Source: Arcobacter acticola
Lineage (GTDB): Bacteria > Campylobacterota > Campylobacteria > Campylobacterales > Arcobacteraceae
DNA: 64,000 nt
Reading direction: 5' to 3'
Assembly: GCF_013177675.1 (NCBI RefSeq)
Contig: NZ_CP042652.1
Span: 1-64,000, forward strand
Of this stretch, positions 10,445 to 19,061 are shown in pieces. The notes beneath the pieces were generated by a model. The model saw only the letters and a list, made by a program, of their open reading frames with translations. It searched no databases and was not told the DNA's origin. Every line of letters starts with the position of its first letter. Within the stretch, counting starts at the first letter, position 1. The position numbers were made by a program, and so were the translations under genes.

Positions 10445-11261
10445 TGCTATTTATAAAATTATTAATACTCATATTTAAAACCTCTAAGTTATGAGTTTTA
10501 ATAAATTTATCCTCTTTTTTTGTTAATTCTTCTTTATCAAATAAAGAAAGACCAGCATTTAAATCAATAGTTATTTCATTTGTAACCATTCTAAAAGTAT
10601 CCCTTGAAAAATCTACTCCTAAAAATAGATAATCTTTACCTTTTCTATACTCTTTTAGTATATTAGGCATTGCATAACCACCCATAGCTTCTGTTAACCA
10701 ATCAACAAAATCAGCATCTGATATAATGAAATTCATTTCAGGTTTAGTAGAACCCATTGGTTTAAAAAGTATTGGTAAGTCTAAGTTTAGATTTTCTTTT
10801 TCAATTCTTGTATATTTTTGCTCTTTTACATCAAATAAATAGATTAAATATCTATCCCAATCTGCTGTTATTCTTGAAACACCTGTGATTAAAAAATGCT
10901 CTACATCATTGTATATCTTTTGTAAACTATCATCCATATTAGTATCAATAATATATTTTGGTTTTAGTTCTTTTAACCACTTATAAATATCTGGTATTTC
11001 ATACTCTTTTGATGAATAGATATGATTTGTCATTTGAATAATAAATTCTCTACCTTTTCTTTGCTCTAAGCTCATAGCAGCTCGACTGTATTCATACATA
11101 AGCCTATCACTCATAGCTCTTCCATTGTTTAAAGCTAGAATCATTGAATCACTATCATAAGGAAGAGTAGAACCATCCTTTGTTTTCGTATTTTCAAACA
11201 CTCCCATTCCTAAAAAAGGAATAAGTTGACCAGTTTTTATCTTCTGTTTTATATCATCCAT
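10437..11261 (-). CDS. SIR2-like domain protein in the nifA operon
   Basis: A 274-residue protein with hallmarks of the SIR2-like Rossmann fold: an N-terminal nucleotide-loop segment LIPFLGMGVFENT (residues about 13-25), YIIDTNMDDSLQKI (near 105), LPILFKPMGS (near 168), and FLGVDFSRDTFR (near 216). Such domains bind NAD and act as deacylases or NAD hydrolases, and many occur in defence proteins. The zinc-binding cysteines of classical sirtuins are absent. It overlaps the peroxiredoxin-like gene upstream and clpX downstream by eight bases each, so it is made with NifA. The function is unknown; modification or NAD sensing in nitrogen fixation is speculation. Confidence 0.65.
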   Translation of the reverse strand: MDDIKQKIKTGQLIPFLGMGVFENTKTKDGSTLPYDSDSMILALNNGRAMSDRLMYEYSRAAMSLEQRKGREFIIQMTNHIYSSKEYEIPDIYKWLKELKPKYIIDTNMDDSLQKIYNDVEHFLITGVSRITADWDRYLIYLFDVKEQKYTRIEKENLNLDLPILFKPMGSTKPEMNFIISDADFVDWLTEAMGGYAMPNILKEYRKGKDYLFLGVDFSRDTFRMVTNEITIDLNAGLSLFDKEELTKKEDKFIKTHNLEVLNMSINNFINSNE

Positions 11262-11778
11262 GACATCCAGCTCCTGTGTATGAGTGATATGCTTTGTTTA
11301 GTGCCAATCGGATTTTTTCTAAATCTAAAGGCTTCTCTAAATTCTCAGGCATATCTATATGATAGATGGCACCATCTTTACCTATTAAAAAAAGTGCTTT
11401 TGTTAATCTATTTTCTAGAGTACCACTTACAATTTTCGTTCCGTACATATTTGCAAACTCTTCATTTATATCAAATATAGGAATTAATTTTTTAAACTTG
11501 TATGATAAAGTGGTCTTTTCACTAAATATTACATATGTAAAAATATCTATTTTTGCAGCACTAATAAACTCATCAAAAGTAATTATTTCTTCAGAAAAAT
11601 CATCAAAGAAGGGAAAAGATAAAAATAATTGAATATTTCTATTTGGACTTGCTTTTTTGATAGTTACTTCATTATTGTTTATATCAACAGCATCGAAATT
11701 ATCTGCCATATAACCAATATCCACAAAATCATCAATTAATTCTAGTTCTTCATTTTTGTATGTTATTTTAGATTTCAT
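11254..11778 (-). CDS. Peroxiredoxin (Tpx)-like protein lacking the catalytic cysteine
   Basis: The 174 residues follow the thiol peroxidase layout: a start like Tpx ([11 protein letters not shown]), the segment [14 protein letters not shown], a core strand [13 protein letters not shown], and the late strand [15 protein letters not shown]. Where Tpx has the peroxidatic cysteine after the core strand, this protein has phenylalanine and aspartate residues. Its only cysteine is in the C-terminal tail GAGCHG. It is therefore unlikely to be an ordinary peroxidase. Its start overlaps the nifA stop by 11 bases. Two relatives sit downstream of nifN at 31432-32331. Confidence 0.6.
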   Translation of the reverse strand: MKSKITYKNEELELIDDFVDIGYMADNFDAVDINNNEVTIKKASPNRNIQLFLSFPFFDDFSEEIITFDEFISAAKIDIFTYVIFSEKTTLSYKFKKLIPIFDINEEFANMYGTKIVSGTLENRLTKALFLIGKDGAIYHIDMPENLEKPLDLEKIRLALNKAYHSYTGAGCHG

Positions 11779-13297
11779 ATTTTTTTATTTTATAACCTAT
11801 TTGTCTAAGAGTTATTCCTAACTCTAATGCTGCACTTGAATGATTGAAATCATTATTCTCAAGAGCCTCAATAATCGCATCTTTTTCTAATTCTTCTAAA
11901 TTTAGAGTTTTTTTAGATATTGGTTTAAAATCACTTTTTAATTTATGATCAAAAAGTGCAGGAAGTAAAAGTAACATATCTGATTTATTTATTCCTTCTT
12001 CATTTCCCATTAATACAATACGTTCTAGTGTATTTTCAAGTTCTCTTACATTTCCTGGCCAAGGATAATCACATAATGCATCCATAGCTTCATCTGTTAT
12101 AGTTACCATCTTTTTATGGTTTCTAATAGATCTTTCTAAAAAGAAATTTACTAGTTGTTTTATATCTTCACCTCGTTCTCTTAGTGGTGGTAAATCAATA
12201 GGAATTACATTTAATCTATAATATAAATCTTCTCTAAATTTTCCATCTTTTACCATTTGTTCAAGATTTCTATTTGTTGCTGCTACTAATCTTACATTTA
12301 CTTTTATGGTTTTACTTCCACCTACTCTCTCAAATTCTCTTTCTTGTAAAACCCTAAGTAGTTTTACTTGCGCTGATGCACTTATATCTCCTATTTCATC
12401 TAAAAACAATGTACCACCATCTGCTAGTTCAAATCTACCTTTTCTTGTTTCTCTTGCATCTGTAAAGGCACCTTTCTCATGACCAAAAAGTTCACTTTCA
12501 AGTAGGGTATCTGTAATTGCTGCACAGTTTAGTTTTATAAATGGTTCATCTTTTCTTTTACTTCTTTTATGAATAGCAGCAGCCACAAGCTCTTTTCCTG
12601 TACCTGTTTCTCCTCGAACTAATACTGTAACATCTGATTGGGCAATTCTTTGTATTACTTTGAAAACTTGTTGCATTTTTGGACTATCACCTATGATATC
12701 CCCAAAGTTATGAACCTTTGAGTCCCACTCCATTTTATAATAAAGCTTTAGTTCTTGAAGTCTTTCTTTCTCTTTTTGATTAAGTTGATATGAGTGTATA
12801 GTTTGTGCAAATATAGAAGCTACAATTGCCAAAATTCTAACAGTATCATCCAAGTCTATTTCGGCTGTTTTTGTAATAACAGCACCTAAAACACCTATAC
12901 TTTCATTATCTATCATTAAGGGAACAGCAACGTAAGATTTTCCATTAAAATCTCTTTTTCCTGATTTATTTAAAAATAAAGAGTTATTATGAATATTCTC
13001 TACAACCACAGGCTCATTAGATTCAGCAGCCATTCCCGTTGCACCTTCACCTATTTTATATGAAGCCAAATTTTTTTGGATTTTTGATAACTCAACAGCA
13101 GCAAAAACATTTAAAATATCATCCTCAATAATATGAACAACACAATTATCTAGATTTAGAGTATTCTTCAATATTTTCATTGATTTTTCCAATGAAGTTT
13201 GTAAATCATAATGATTAGAAATAATTGAAGATATTTCATGAAGTGTCATCAGCTCTTTTATTGTAAGGCACCCCATACAGGCAGATTTATCAAACAT
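11768..13297 (-). CDS. nifA: NifA, σ54-dependent activator of nitrogen fixation genes
   Basis: NifA binds upstream of nif promoters and uses ATP to open σ54-RNA polymerase complexes. The 509-residue protein has a GAF sensor domain (about 20-165), an AAA+ domain with Walker A GETGTGKE, Walker [12 protein letters not shown] and the σ54-contact loop GAFTDA, and a C-terminal Fis-type helix-turn-helix ([18 protein letters not shown]). The start is the ATG at 13297, which has AAAGGAG seven bases upstream; the longer frame from 13318 lacks a site. The N-terminus carries CMGC (Cys8, Cys11 counted from this start). The paired cysteines of the interdomain linker in O2-sensitive rhizobial NifA are not seen. 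A TATAAT at 13339-13334 could give NifA a separate housekeeping promoter. Confidence 0.95.
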   Translation of the reverse strand: MFDKSACMGCLTIKELMTLHEISSIISNHYDLQTSLEKSMKILKNTLNLDNCVVHIIEDDILNVFAAVELSKIQKNLASYKIGEGATGMAAESNEPVVVENIHNNSLFLNKSGKRDFNGKSYVAVPLMIDNESIGVLGAVITKTAEIDLDDTVRILAIVASIFAQTIHSYQLNQKEKERLQELKLYYKMEWDSKVHNFGDIIGDSPKMQQVFKVIQRIAQSDVTVLVRGETGTGKELVAAAIHKRSKRKDEPFIKLNCAAITDTLLESELFGHEKGAFTDARETRKGRFELADGGTLFLDEIGDISASAQVKLLRVLQEREFERVGGSKTIKVNVRLVAATNRNLEQMVKDGKFREDLYYRLNVIPIDLPPLRERGEDIKQLVNFFLERSIRNHKKMVTITDEAMDALCDYPWPGNVRELENTLERIVLMGNEEGINKSDMLLLLPALFDHKLKSDFKPISKKTLNLEELEKDAIIEALENNDFNHSSAALELGITLRQIGYKIKKYEI

Positions 13298-13333
13298 TTT
13301 TACTCCTTTTGTGTACATTTAATATTTATTCAA

Positions 13334-13339
13334 ATTATA
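13334..13339 (-). promoter_or_regulatory. Possible σ70 -10 box ahead of nifA
   Basis: Minus strand TATAAT in the 96-base gap between nifT and nifA, with A/T-rich periodic sequence upstream, as is usual for Campylobacterota vegetative promoters. It would let NifA be made before the σ54-dependent operon promoter far upstream is active. Confidence 0.35.
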
Positions 13340-13393
13340 TCTATAATCAATGCTATAAATAAGCATTCATTTATATAATAAACATACAATTTC

Positions 13394-13603
13394 TTAATCT
13401 GAAATTTTTTTGCAAACTTCTTCTTTAGGAAGCTTTTTAATACCTGGTTGTATCCACCAAATTTCACCATTTGATAAGCTTGCATTTCCACCCCATTTTT
13501 CATCACTATCAAACTCTATTTCTTCTATTGTTTCTTCCATATCTTTTTTTGCAAAATAAAAAGATACAACTCCATCTACTTCTCTTAACATTACTTTTGC
13601 CAT
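13394..13603 (-). CDS. nifT: NifT/FixU small protein
   Basis: A 69-residue protein of the NifT family: it starts AKVMLREVDGVVSFYFAKKDMEE and continues with the family EKWGGNASLSNGE-type motif (WGG near residue 37). NifT usually lies behind nifK in proteobacteria. Its role is minor and not defined. Here it sits between the NadB-like gene and nifA instead. AAGGAG precedes the ATG. Confidence 0.85.
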   Translation of the reverse strand: MAKVMLREVDGVVSFYFAKKDMEETIEEIEFDSDEKWGGNASLSNGEIWWIQPGIKKLPKEEVCKKISD

Positions 13604-13606
13604 AAT

Positions 13607-15253
13607 TTACTCCTTGTTTATAAATAAATTTTTGATTTTTTTTATTAAGTCATTTTCTTTAAATGAGATTTTAAAAAACCCTTTTTTTAACTCTTTAACC
13701 ACAAAACTTTTATCAAATTTTTTTAAAGTCTCAGGATAATCATCTCTATAATGAGCTCCCCTACTTTCACATCTTTTTTGAGCACTTAAAATAATTGCTT
13801 CTGAAATCTCAAGAGCATTTCTAAGTTCTAAAATTGCTGTTAATTCAACATTATTATTTTTTTCTTTATTGATACAATGTAATGTATAAGAGATTTGTCT
13901 TAGGTATTTTATATAATCAAATGCAAGGGTTAAATTTTTTTCATTTTTAATAATTCCAGCTTTTTCAAATAAGCATTTCCCAAGACTTATTCTTATTGCA
14001 TTAAAGTTTTTACTTGTATCTGATGAAAAAATAAAATCAATCATTTCAATATCTTTTATTACGGTGTTATAGTCTATTGGTGCATACTCAAACTCTTTGG
14101 AAAACTCTTTTGCTTTATTACCTGCAAGTTTCCCAAATACACATCCTTCAAGTAAAGAATTACCACCCAATCTATTTGCACCATGAACTCCATTTGAAGC
14201 CATTTCTCCACAAATAAATAAACCTTTTAAATCAGATTCAGTCATATTTACATCAACTCCACCCATTGTATAGTGTGCAACAGGTTTGATTTCTAATAAT
14301 TCTTTAGATAACTCAACTCCACTTTGCATAAGTGCAGCATTATATAAAGATGGAAGCTTTTGCTGTATTTTTTCAAGACCTAAATGTCGTAAATCAATAA
14401 ATACTTTTTTACCTTCAAGTTGTTCTTTTAAAATAGCTCGTGCTACTTTATCTCTAGTTTCAAGCTCATTTATAAATCGATCACCTTCACTATTTACTAA
14501 GTAACCACCCTCTCCTCGAGCTGCTTCTGTTACTAAATAATTTGTTTTTACAAAACCAGTTGGATGAAATTGAACAAACTCCATATCTTTTAAATAAAGC
14601 CCGGCTCTTAAAGCAACAGCTAATAAATCCCCTGTATAATCAGGTGCATTTGTTGAGTAACCTCTATAAATGCCAGCATATCCTCCACCTGCAAGAACAA
14701 CAGATTTTGATGAATAAATAATAACTTGTGAAGTTTCTTTATTTAATGAAACTACGCCACTTACTCTATCTTGGTATTTTGCAAGATTTAAAATGAAATT
14801 ATTTGGTAAAAAAGTTATACCCATAGTTTTTGCTTTTTTTATAAGACTCAAGGTTATAGCACTTCCTGTTTTATCTCCTACATAACAAGTTCTATTTGAA
14901 CTTCCTCCTCCAAAAGGCCTTTGAAGTATTTTATTATTTTCATCCCTATCAAAATCTACACCATATTCAATTAATTTTTCAATAATAGTTGATGCTTGTT
15001 TGCACATATAAGTTATTGCTTTTTTATTTCCAAGCCCTTTTGCTGAATTAAATGTATCTTGAATATGTTTATTGATTTCATCTGTATTATTTATATCAAG
15101 AACAGCATTTATTCCACCACTTGCCATTGAAGAATTTGATTTAAAGACATTAGACTTTGAAATAAGTGCAACCTTATTGTTTTCATCTTTTGCTTCAATA
15201 GCTGCCATTAAGCCAGCTATTCCAGAACCTACAACTATTACATCGTAAATCAT
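13607..15253 (-). CDS. L-aspartate oxidase/fumarate reductase-type flavoprotein
   Basis: A 548-residue flavoprotein with the N-terminal FAD motif VIVVGSGIAGLMAAIEA, the SMASGGINAVLD loop, catalytic-region motifs FVQFHPTG and TEAARGEGGYLVN, and HGANRLGGNSLLEG near the FAD end. It lacks the histidine that anchors FAD covalently in SdhA/FrdA, and its size fits NadB, so aspartate oxidase is the nearest name. The place is odd for NAD synthesis: second in the nifA operon after an aldo/keto reductase. It could be an NadB-derived oxidoreductase serving nitrogen fixation. The substrate is not known. Confidence 0.7.
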   Translation of the reverse strand: MIYDVIVVGSGIAGLMAAIEAKDENNKVALISKSNVFKSNSSMASGGINAVLDINNTDEINKHIQDTFNSAKGLGNKKAITYMCKQASTIIEKLIEYGVDFDRDENNKILQRPFGGGSSNRTCYVGDKTGSAITLSLIKKAKTMGITFLPNNFILNLAKYQDRVSGVVSLNKETSQVIIYSSKSVVLAGGGYAGIYRGYSTNAPDYTGDLLAVALRAGLYLKDMEFVQFHPTGFVKTNYLVTEAARGEGGYLVNSEGDRFINELETRDKVARAILKEQLEGKKVFIDLRHLGLEKIQQKLPSLYNAALMQSGVELSKELLEIKPVAHYTMGGVDVNMTESDLKGLFICGEMASNGVHGANRLGGNSLLEGCVFGKLAGNKAKEFSKEFEYAPIDYNTVIKDIEMIDFIFSSDTSKNFNAIRISLGKCLFEKAGIIKNEKNLTLAFDYIKYLRQISYTLHCINKEKNNNVELTAILELRNALEISEAIILSAQKRCESRGAHYRDDYPETLKKFDKSFVVKELKKGFFKISFKENDLIKKIKNLFINKE

Positions 15254-15254
15254 T

Positions 15255-16364
15255 TTATACTCTATACATCAAGTCGTATTTCGCTTTTGATGTTGCTGGT
15301 ATTTTTGTTATTTCTAAGTTCTTTTTTATATGTACTGGAACTTTTGATGCAAATAGTGATGAGATAAGTCCTGGTGTTGAACGAACAAATTGAAGTGCTA
15401 ATTGAATATCATTTTCTAAAATCATTTTAGAATCAAGAAGGTAACCAACTTGTGTATTAAATGATTTTTTAAATAGATTCATTTGTAATAATGATGAGCT
15501 TGAAATTACACCAATTTTTAATCTATGAGCTGCTTGAAGTAATGTACAATCTTGCCCTTTCACTTTTTGAGTGGGCATTGTATATATAGAAGTTTTTGCC
15601 ATATTAAAAGGTGTTTGAATATATTTGAAGTTGTGATTAGGCCCTGCTACTTTTATGGCAATATCAACTAAATCTTCTAAATTTATATGTTCATTTGACT
15701 CTTTTTGATTTATAAATCCATTCCAAACAGCTACCCCATAAGATTTTATTAAACCATTAGTAACCATATTTTCAAATCTTTTAAAAATAGATTCAATTTT
15801 TTTTAGAAATATTTTATATCCTAGTTTACCAATTTGTATTTCAGGATTATGTAAAAAATAAATATCAAGTGTTTTTACACCAAGATTTTTCAAAGATTGT
15901 TTACATGACCACTCTAAATAATCAGGAGTCATACAATGTTGATCTAATTCAATATCTTCAAGTTTTGCCAATGAGGTGTTAATTATATTTTCTTCAATCC
16001 AAGTATAGGGATTTTTGGGGAAAGGAAATTCAAGTTGAATAAAACCACCCTTTGAACATATAATTAATTCCTCTCTTTTTACACTATTTTCTTGAAATAA
16101 TTCTTCTAAAGCAATACCAATCTCTTTCTCACTTTGTCCATATCTATAATTACTTGCTGTATCTATTAGGTTTATTCCACTTTTTATAGCTTCTTTAACA
16201 CCTTCTATATAATGAAAAACATAGTTCTCTTCTTTGTAAGGTTCTTTATTAAAAGTTCCAAGCCCTAGTTTTGAGAAAACTAAATCATTGTGTTTAATAT
16301 AAAAATCTTTATAGTGTGGGAATTTTTTTGCAAAACTATAAGTTGCTTCAAGAGTTGCTATCAT
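15255..16364 (-). CDS. Aldo/keto reductase family protein
   Basis: A 369-residue aldo/keto reductase with the catalytic tetrad visible: Asp and Tyr in NLIDTASNYRYGQSEKEIG, Lys in IICSKGG, and His in LDIYFLHNPE. These enzymes use NADPH to reduce carbonyls. It is longer than the usual 310-330 residues because of an inserted segment around 120-145. Its ATG overlaps the stop of an upstream 28-codon gene by four bases, and it is followed within one base by the NadB-like flavoprotein. A specific role in nitrogen fixation is not known. Confidence 0.78.
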   Translation of the reverse strand: MIATLEATYSFAKKFPHYKDFYIKHNDLVFSKLGLGTFNKEPYKEENYVFHYIEGVKEAIKSGINLIDTASNYRYGQSEKEIGIALEELFQENSVKREELIICSKGGFIQLEFPFPKNPYTWIEENIINTSLAKLEDIELDQHCMTPDYLEWSCKQSLKNLGVKTLDIYFLHNPEIQIGKLGYKIFLKKIESIFKRFENMVTNGLIKSYGVAVWNGFINQKESNEHINLEDLVDIAIKVAGPNHNFKYIQTPFNMAKTSIYTMPTQKVKGQDCTLLQAAHRLKIGVISSSSLLQMNLFKKSFNTQVGYLLDSKMILENDIQLALQFVRSTPGLISSLFASKVPVHIKKNLEITKIPATSKAKYDLMYRV

Positions 16365-16447
16365 GGCTTTAATTCTTTTCTATATTCATAAAAAATTATC
16401 GCACTTATATAAAGTATCAAAATAATAGGTAAAACAAATTTTTCCAT
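16361..16447 (-). CDS. 28-residue membrane microprotein, first gene of the nifA operon
   Basis: A reading frame missed at normal length cut-offs. ATG at 16447 has AAGGAGA six bases upstream, followed by MEKFVLPIILILYISAIIF, a single hydrophobic helix, then a charged end with several Lys, Glu and Arg residues. Its TGA overlaps the ATG of the aldo/keto reductase in an ATGA, a typical coupled arrangement. It lies 77 bases behind a good σ54 promoter, so it would be nif-induced. I do not recognise a family; a membrane anchor or small regulatory subunit is possible. Confidence 0.65.
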   Translation of the reverse strand: MEKFVLPIILILYISAIIFYEYRKELKP

Positions 16448-16467
16448 AGATTTTCTCCTTGTAATAA

Positions 16468-16489
16468 GGGAACAAAATAAATTGTTCCC
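16468..16489 (-). promoter_or_regulatory. Hairpin in the leader of the microprotein-nifA operon
   Basis: GGGAACAA and TTGTTCCC form a perfect eight-base-pair stem with a six-base loop. It lies between the predicted σ54 start (about 16512) and the ribosome binding site of the microprotein. There is no T-run behind it, so it is not a terminator. It may affect mRNA stability or bind a protein. Confidence 0.4.
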
Positions 16490-16523
16490 AAACTTTCTAA
16501 GTATTAAGGTGTACTAATCTATA

Positions 16524-16539
16524 TGCAATAAGTGTTCCA
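16524..16539 (-). promoter_or_regulatory. σ54 promoter of the microprotein-AKR-nifT-nifA-clpX operon
   Basis: Minus strand TGGAAC-ACTTA-TTGCA, GG to GC spacing ten. It starts just behind the modC stop. The predicted start near 16512 leaves a 65-base leader. Confidence 0.82.
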
Positions 16540-16563
16540 TAGCTTTGTGTAGAATTATATATT

Positions 16564-17415
16564 TTACTGCTTCACCATAGGTGCAAATGCTTTTGTACTT
16601 ACATTTATTATGTCACCTATTTTTAAATTTTTTGCTTCTTCATTACCAATTACAACTTCAACTAATTGTTGTCCTATTGTTATAATAGCAACATAAATTA
16701 CATCAACTTTAATGATATCTAGAAGTTCTCCTTCAAATGAAAATTTAGCACTTCCATTTGTTTTTAATAGGGCCTCTTTAGGAGTGGTATCTTTTATTAT
16801 TTGTCCATTATTTAAAACTACCATTCGATTTGAAAGTCTATATATCTCACTTGGATCGTGACTTACCATTATGGTAGTAGTGTTAAACTCTTTATGTAAT
16901 GTTAGAATTTCATTTTGAAGTTTTGTTCTCATAGATGGATCTAAAGCTGATAGTGGTTCATCCATAAGTAGAATTTTAGGTCTATTCATTAATGCTCGAC
17001 ATAAGCTAATTCTTTGTTTTTGACCGCCACTTAGAGTTTGTGGAAGTCTATTTTTTAGTTCACTTAGTTCGGTGATTTTTAATAAATGATTCGCAAGTTC
17101 TATATCTTTGTTTACATATAAAAGATTTTCAAGAACAGTATAGTTTGGGAAAAGTGCATAATCTTGGAATACAAAACCAATCTCTCTTTTTTGAGGACTT
17201 AAAGAAAATTTCTCATCAAGCCAAATAGAATTATTTATTTTTATTATTCCACTTGCTTCTTCAAGACCTGCTAGAATTCTTAGAAGTGTAGTTTTTCCAC
17301 TACCGCTAAGACCTGCAAGAGCTACAAACTCACCTTGTTTTATTTCTAGATTTACATTTAAATTCATTAAACCATTTGATCCATGAAGTTGTTTTTGTAT
17401 ATTTATTTTTATCAT
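16564..17415 (-). CDS. modC: Molybdate ABC transporter ATP-binding protein
   Basis: ModC powers molybdate import with ModB and ModA. The 283 residues contain Walker A GLSGSGKTTLLRIL, the ABC signature LSGGQKQR, Walker B ILLMDEPLSALDP and a switch histidine in MVSHDPSE. A single TOBE/Mop domain (about 215-283) that can bind oxyanion follows. It is shorter than the roughly 350-residue enterobacterial ModC, which has two Mop repeats. It is the last gene of the mod operon, three bases behind a membrane protein gene. Molybdate is needed for FeMo-cofactor. Confidence 0.93.
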   Translation of the reverse strand: MIKINIQKQLHGSNGLMNLNVNLEIKQGEFVALAGLSGSGKTTLLRILAGLEEASGIIKINNSIWLDEKFSLSPQKREIGFVFQDYALFPNYTVLENLLYVNKDIELANHLLKITELSELKNRLPQTLSGGQKQRISLCRALMNRPKILLMDEPLSALDPSMRTKLQNEILTLHKEFNTTTIMVSHDPSEIYRLSNRMVVLNNGQIIKDTTPKEALLKTNGSAKFSFEGELLDIIKVDVIYVAIITIGQQLVEVVIGNEEAKNLKIGDIINVSTKAFAPMVKQ

Positions 17416-17418
17416 CTT

Positions 17419-17970
17419 TTATTCTTTCAAATCAAATTCAATTTTAGAAAAACTAATTTTTTTAAAGATTTTTAACTTCTTTCTCAAAGGCAACCATTTA
17501 ATAAGTATTGTAGCCATTGCCTCCCACATAGAAACCCATCCTGCTATCATTAATCCCTCTGATATTATTCTATATGTTAACTCTTCATTTGTTTCTGTTA
17601 AAATTGATAAGGTTATAAAAAATACTCCAATAAGCATAAATATAAGCGAATTTTTCACCTGCTCTTTCATTTTCTTTTTTTCAAGTTCTTCCAGGTAGCT
17701 AAAATAGTTATCAAAGCTTTCTTCTATTTGTAAAATATTTTCTTCTTCTATTCTTTCTTCTAAATAAAACTTTATTATGAACTTTTCATTTGATATTTCA
17801 CTTACACTTTCGATTATATAATCAACTAACTGTTTAGATAAATCTTTTTTTAGAAATGTTGAACTTCTATCAAAATGCTCATAAAGATTTTCAAATTTAT
17901 TAGTAGAAATTTTTATAATAATTTCATTATTTGCAGTTTTATCATATCTATCTAGTATATTTTTTTTCAT
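17419..17970 (-). CDS. Two-helix membrane protein inside the molybdate operon
   Basis: I do not recognise this 183-residue protein. Residues 1-105 are soluble, rich in Glu, Lys and Ile. Two hydrophobic helices follow (NSLIFMLIGVFFITLSIL near 108-125 and IISEGLMIAGWVSMWEAM near 133-152), then a basic tail. It lies one base behind modB and three bases ahead of modC, so it is made with the transporter. A role in sensing or gating molybdate import, or no link at all, cannot be separated from sequence. Confidence 0.7.
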   Translation of the reverse strand: MKKNILDRYDKTANNEIIIKISTNKFENLYEHFDRSSTFLKKDLSKQLVDYIIESVSEISNEKFIIKFYLEERIEEENILQIEESFDNYFSYLEELEKKKMKEQVKNSLIFMLIGVFFITLSILTETNEELTYRIISEGLMIAGWVSMWEAMATILIKWLPLRKKLKIFKKISFSKIEFDLKE

Positions 17971-17971
17971 T

Positions 17972-18667
17972 TTATATTCCTACTACACTCTTTTTTTGTT
18001 TACCATTAAAAATATAAACACCAAGAAGAGTTAAGAAACTAAGTATCACCATAATTACACTATAAATATGGGCATTTGTATAATCCATAATTTCTACAAA
18101 TTCATAAATAGCAACAGAAGCCACTTTTGTTTGATCAGGAATACTTCCTCCAACCATTAAAACAACACCAAACTCTCCAACTGTATGGGCAAAGGTTACA
18201 ATTATAGCTGTCATTAGTGCTGGTTTTATATTTGGTAGAGCTATTTTAAAAAGAGTTTCTATTTTACTTTTTCCGCAAATATAACTAGCTTCAAGCATAT
18301 TTTTATTTAAACTTTCAAAGCCACTTTGTAGTGGTTGAATCATAAAAGGTAAGCTATAAAAACAACTAGCAATTACAAGTCCTGTAAAGTTAAATACAAG
18401 TTTAATTCCAAAATACTCTTCAAAAAATGCACCAATAGGTGAATTAAAAGATAAAAACCAAAGTATATAAAAACCTAAAACAGAAGGTGGCAAAACTATT
18501 GGTAGAGTTGTTATTGCTTCAAGTATTGGTTTAAATTTTGATTTTGTTTGTGATAAATACCAAGCAAGTGGTAGGCTTATAAAAAACAAAATCAAAGTTG
18601 TAATTGCAGCTAATTTAAAAGAGATTATAAAAGGAGAAAACTCAATAGTTTTTAATAACTCAATCAT
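17972..18667 (-). CDS. modB: Molybdate ABC transporter permease
   Basis: A 231-residue integral membrane permease with about five to six helices and the ABC-permease EAA loop (EASYICGKSKIETLFKIALP near 125-145), where it contacts ModC. Features such as LPIVLPPSVLGFY and AHTVGEFGVVLMVGGSIP are those of ModB. It overlaps the upstream TOBE-domain gene by eight bases. Confidence 0.95.
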   Translation of the reverse strand: MIELLKTIEFSPFIISFKLAAITTLILFFISLPLAWYLSQTKSKFKPILEAITTLPIVLPPSVLGFYILWFLSFNSPIGAFFEEYFGIKLVFNFTGLVIASCFYSLPFMIQPLQSGFESLNKNMLEASYICGKSKIETLFKIALPNIKPALMTAIIVTFAHTVGEFGVVLMVGGSIPDQTKVASVAIYEFVEIMDYTNAHIYSVIMVILSFLTLLGVYIFNGKQKKSVVGI

Positions 18668-19061
18668 TTAACACCTCCATGATAGATAAATCACTAGCTT
18701 TTATCAAAATAGTTACCTGTTCATTTTTTTGCAGATTCATCCTTTTTGATGAATCTGCTGTTATTATACTTTCAAAAATTGTATCATTTACTTCTAAAAT
18801 TATACTACTTAATAATTGACCATTTTCTATACTTTTAATATTTACAACAAGTTGATTTGATAAGCTAATTTCTCCAAATAAATTTTTTGCAATAGAAATA
18901 TTTGTAGGTTTCACCGCAAGTTTTACTTTTTTACCAATCTGAACATTTTTATTTAAATCTAAACTCATCATTTTCAAAGTTTTTCCAAAAAAGTCAAACT
19001 CTACTATGTTTAAATTATCTATATTATGTATCTTTTTTATTGTTGCAATTATTTGGCTCAT
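18660..19061 (-). CDS. Two-TOBE (Mop-like) molybdate-binding protein
   Basis: A 133-residue protein made of two consecutive TOBE/Mop-type domains (about 1-62 and 68-133); the second contains SIILEVNDTIFESIITADSS and ends TILIKASDLSIMEV. Such proteins (molbindins) bind molybdate or tungstate in oligomers and can store it in the cytoplasm. It sits between modA and modB, overlapping modA by four bases and modB by eight. Storage of molybdate for nitrogenase is inference. Confidence 0.8.
   Translation of the reverse strand: MSQIIATIKKIHNIDNLNIVEFDFFGKTLKMMSLDLNKNVQIGKKVKLAVKPTNISIAKNLFGEISLSNQLVVNIKSIENGQLLSSIILEVNDTIFESIITADSSKRMNLQKNEQVTILIKASDLSIMEVLND

Noticed and set aside
13330-13512. Minus-strand frame of 60 codons overlapping nifT
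   Set aside because: It shares DNA with nifT in another frame; nifT matches a known family and has the ribosome binding site.
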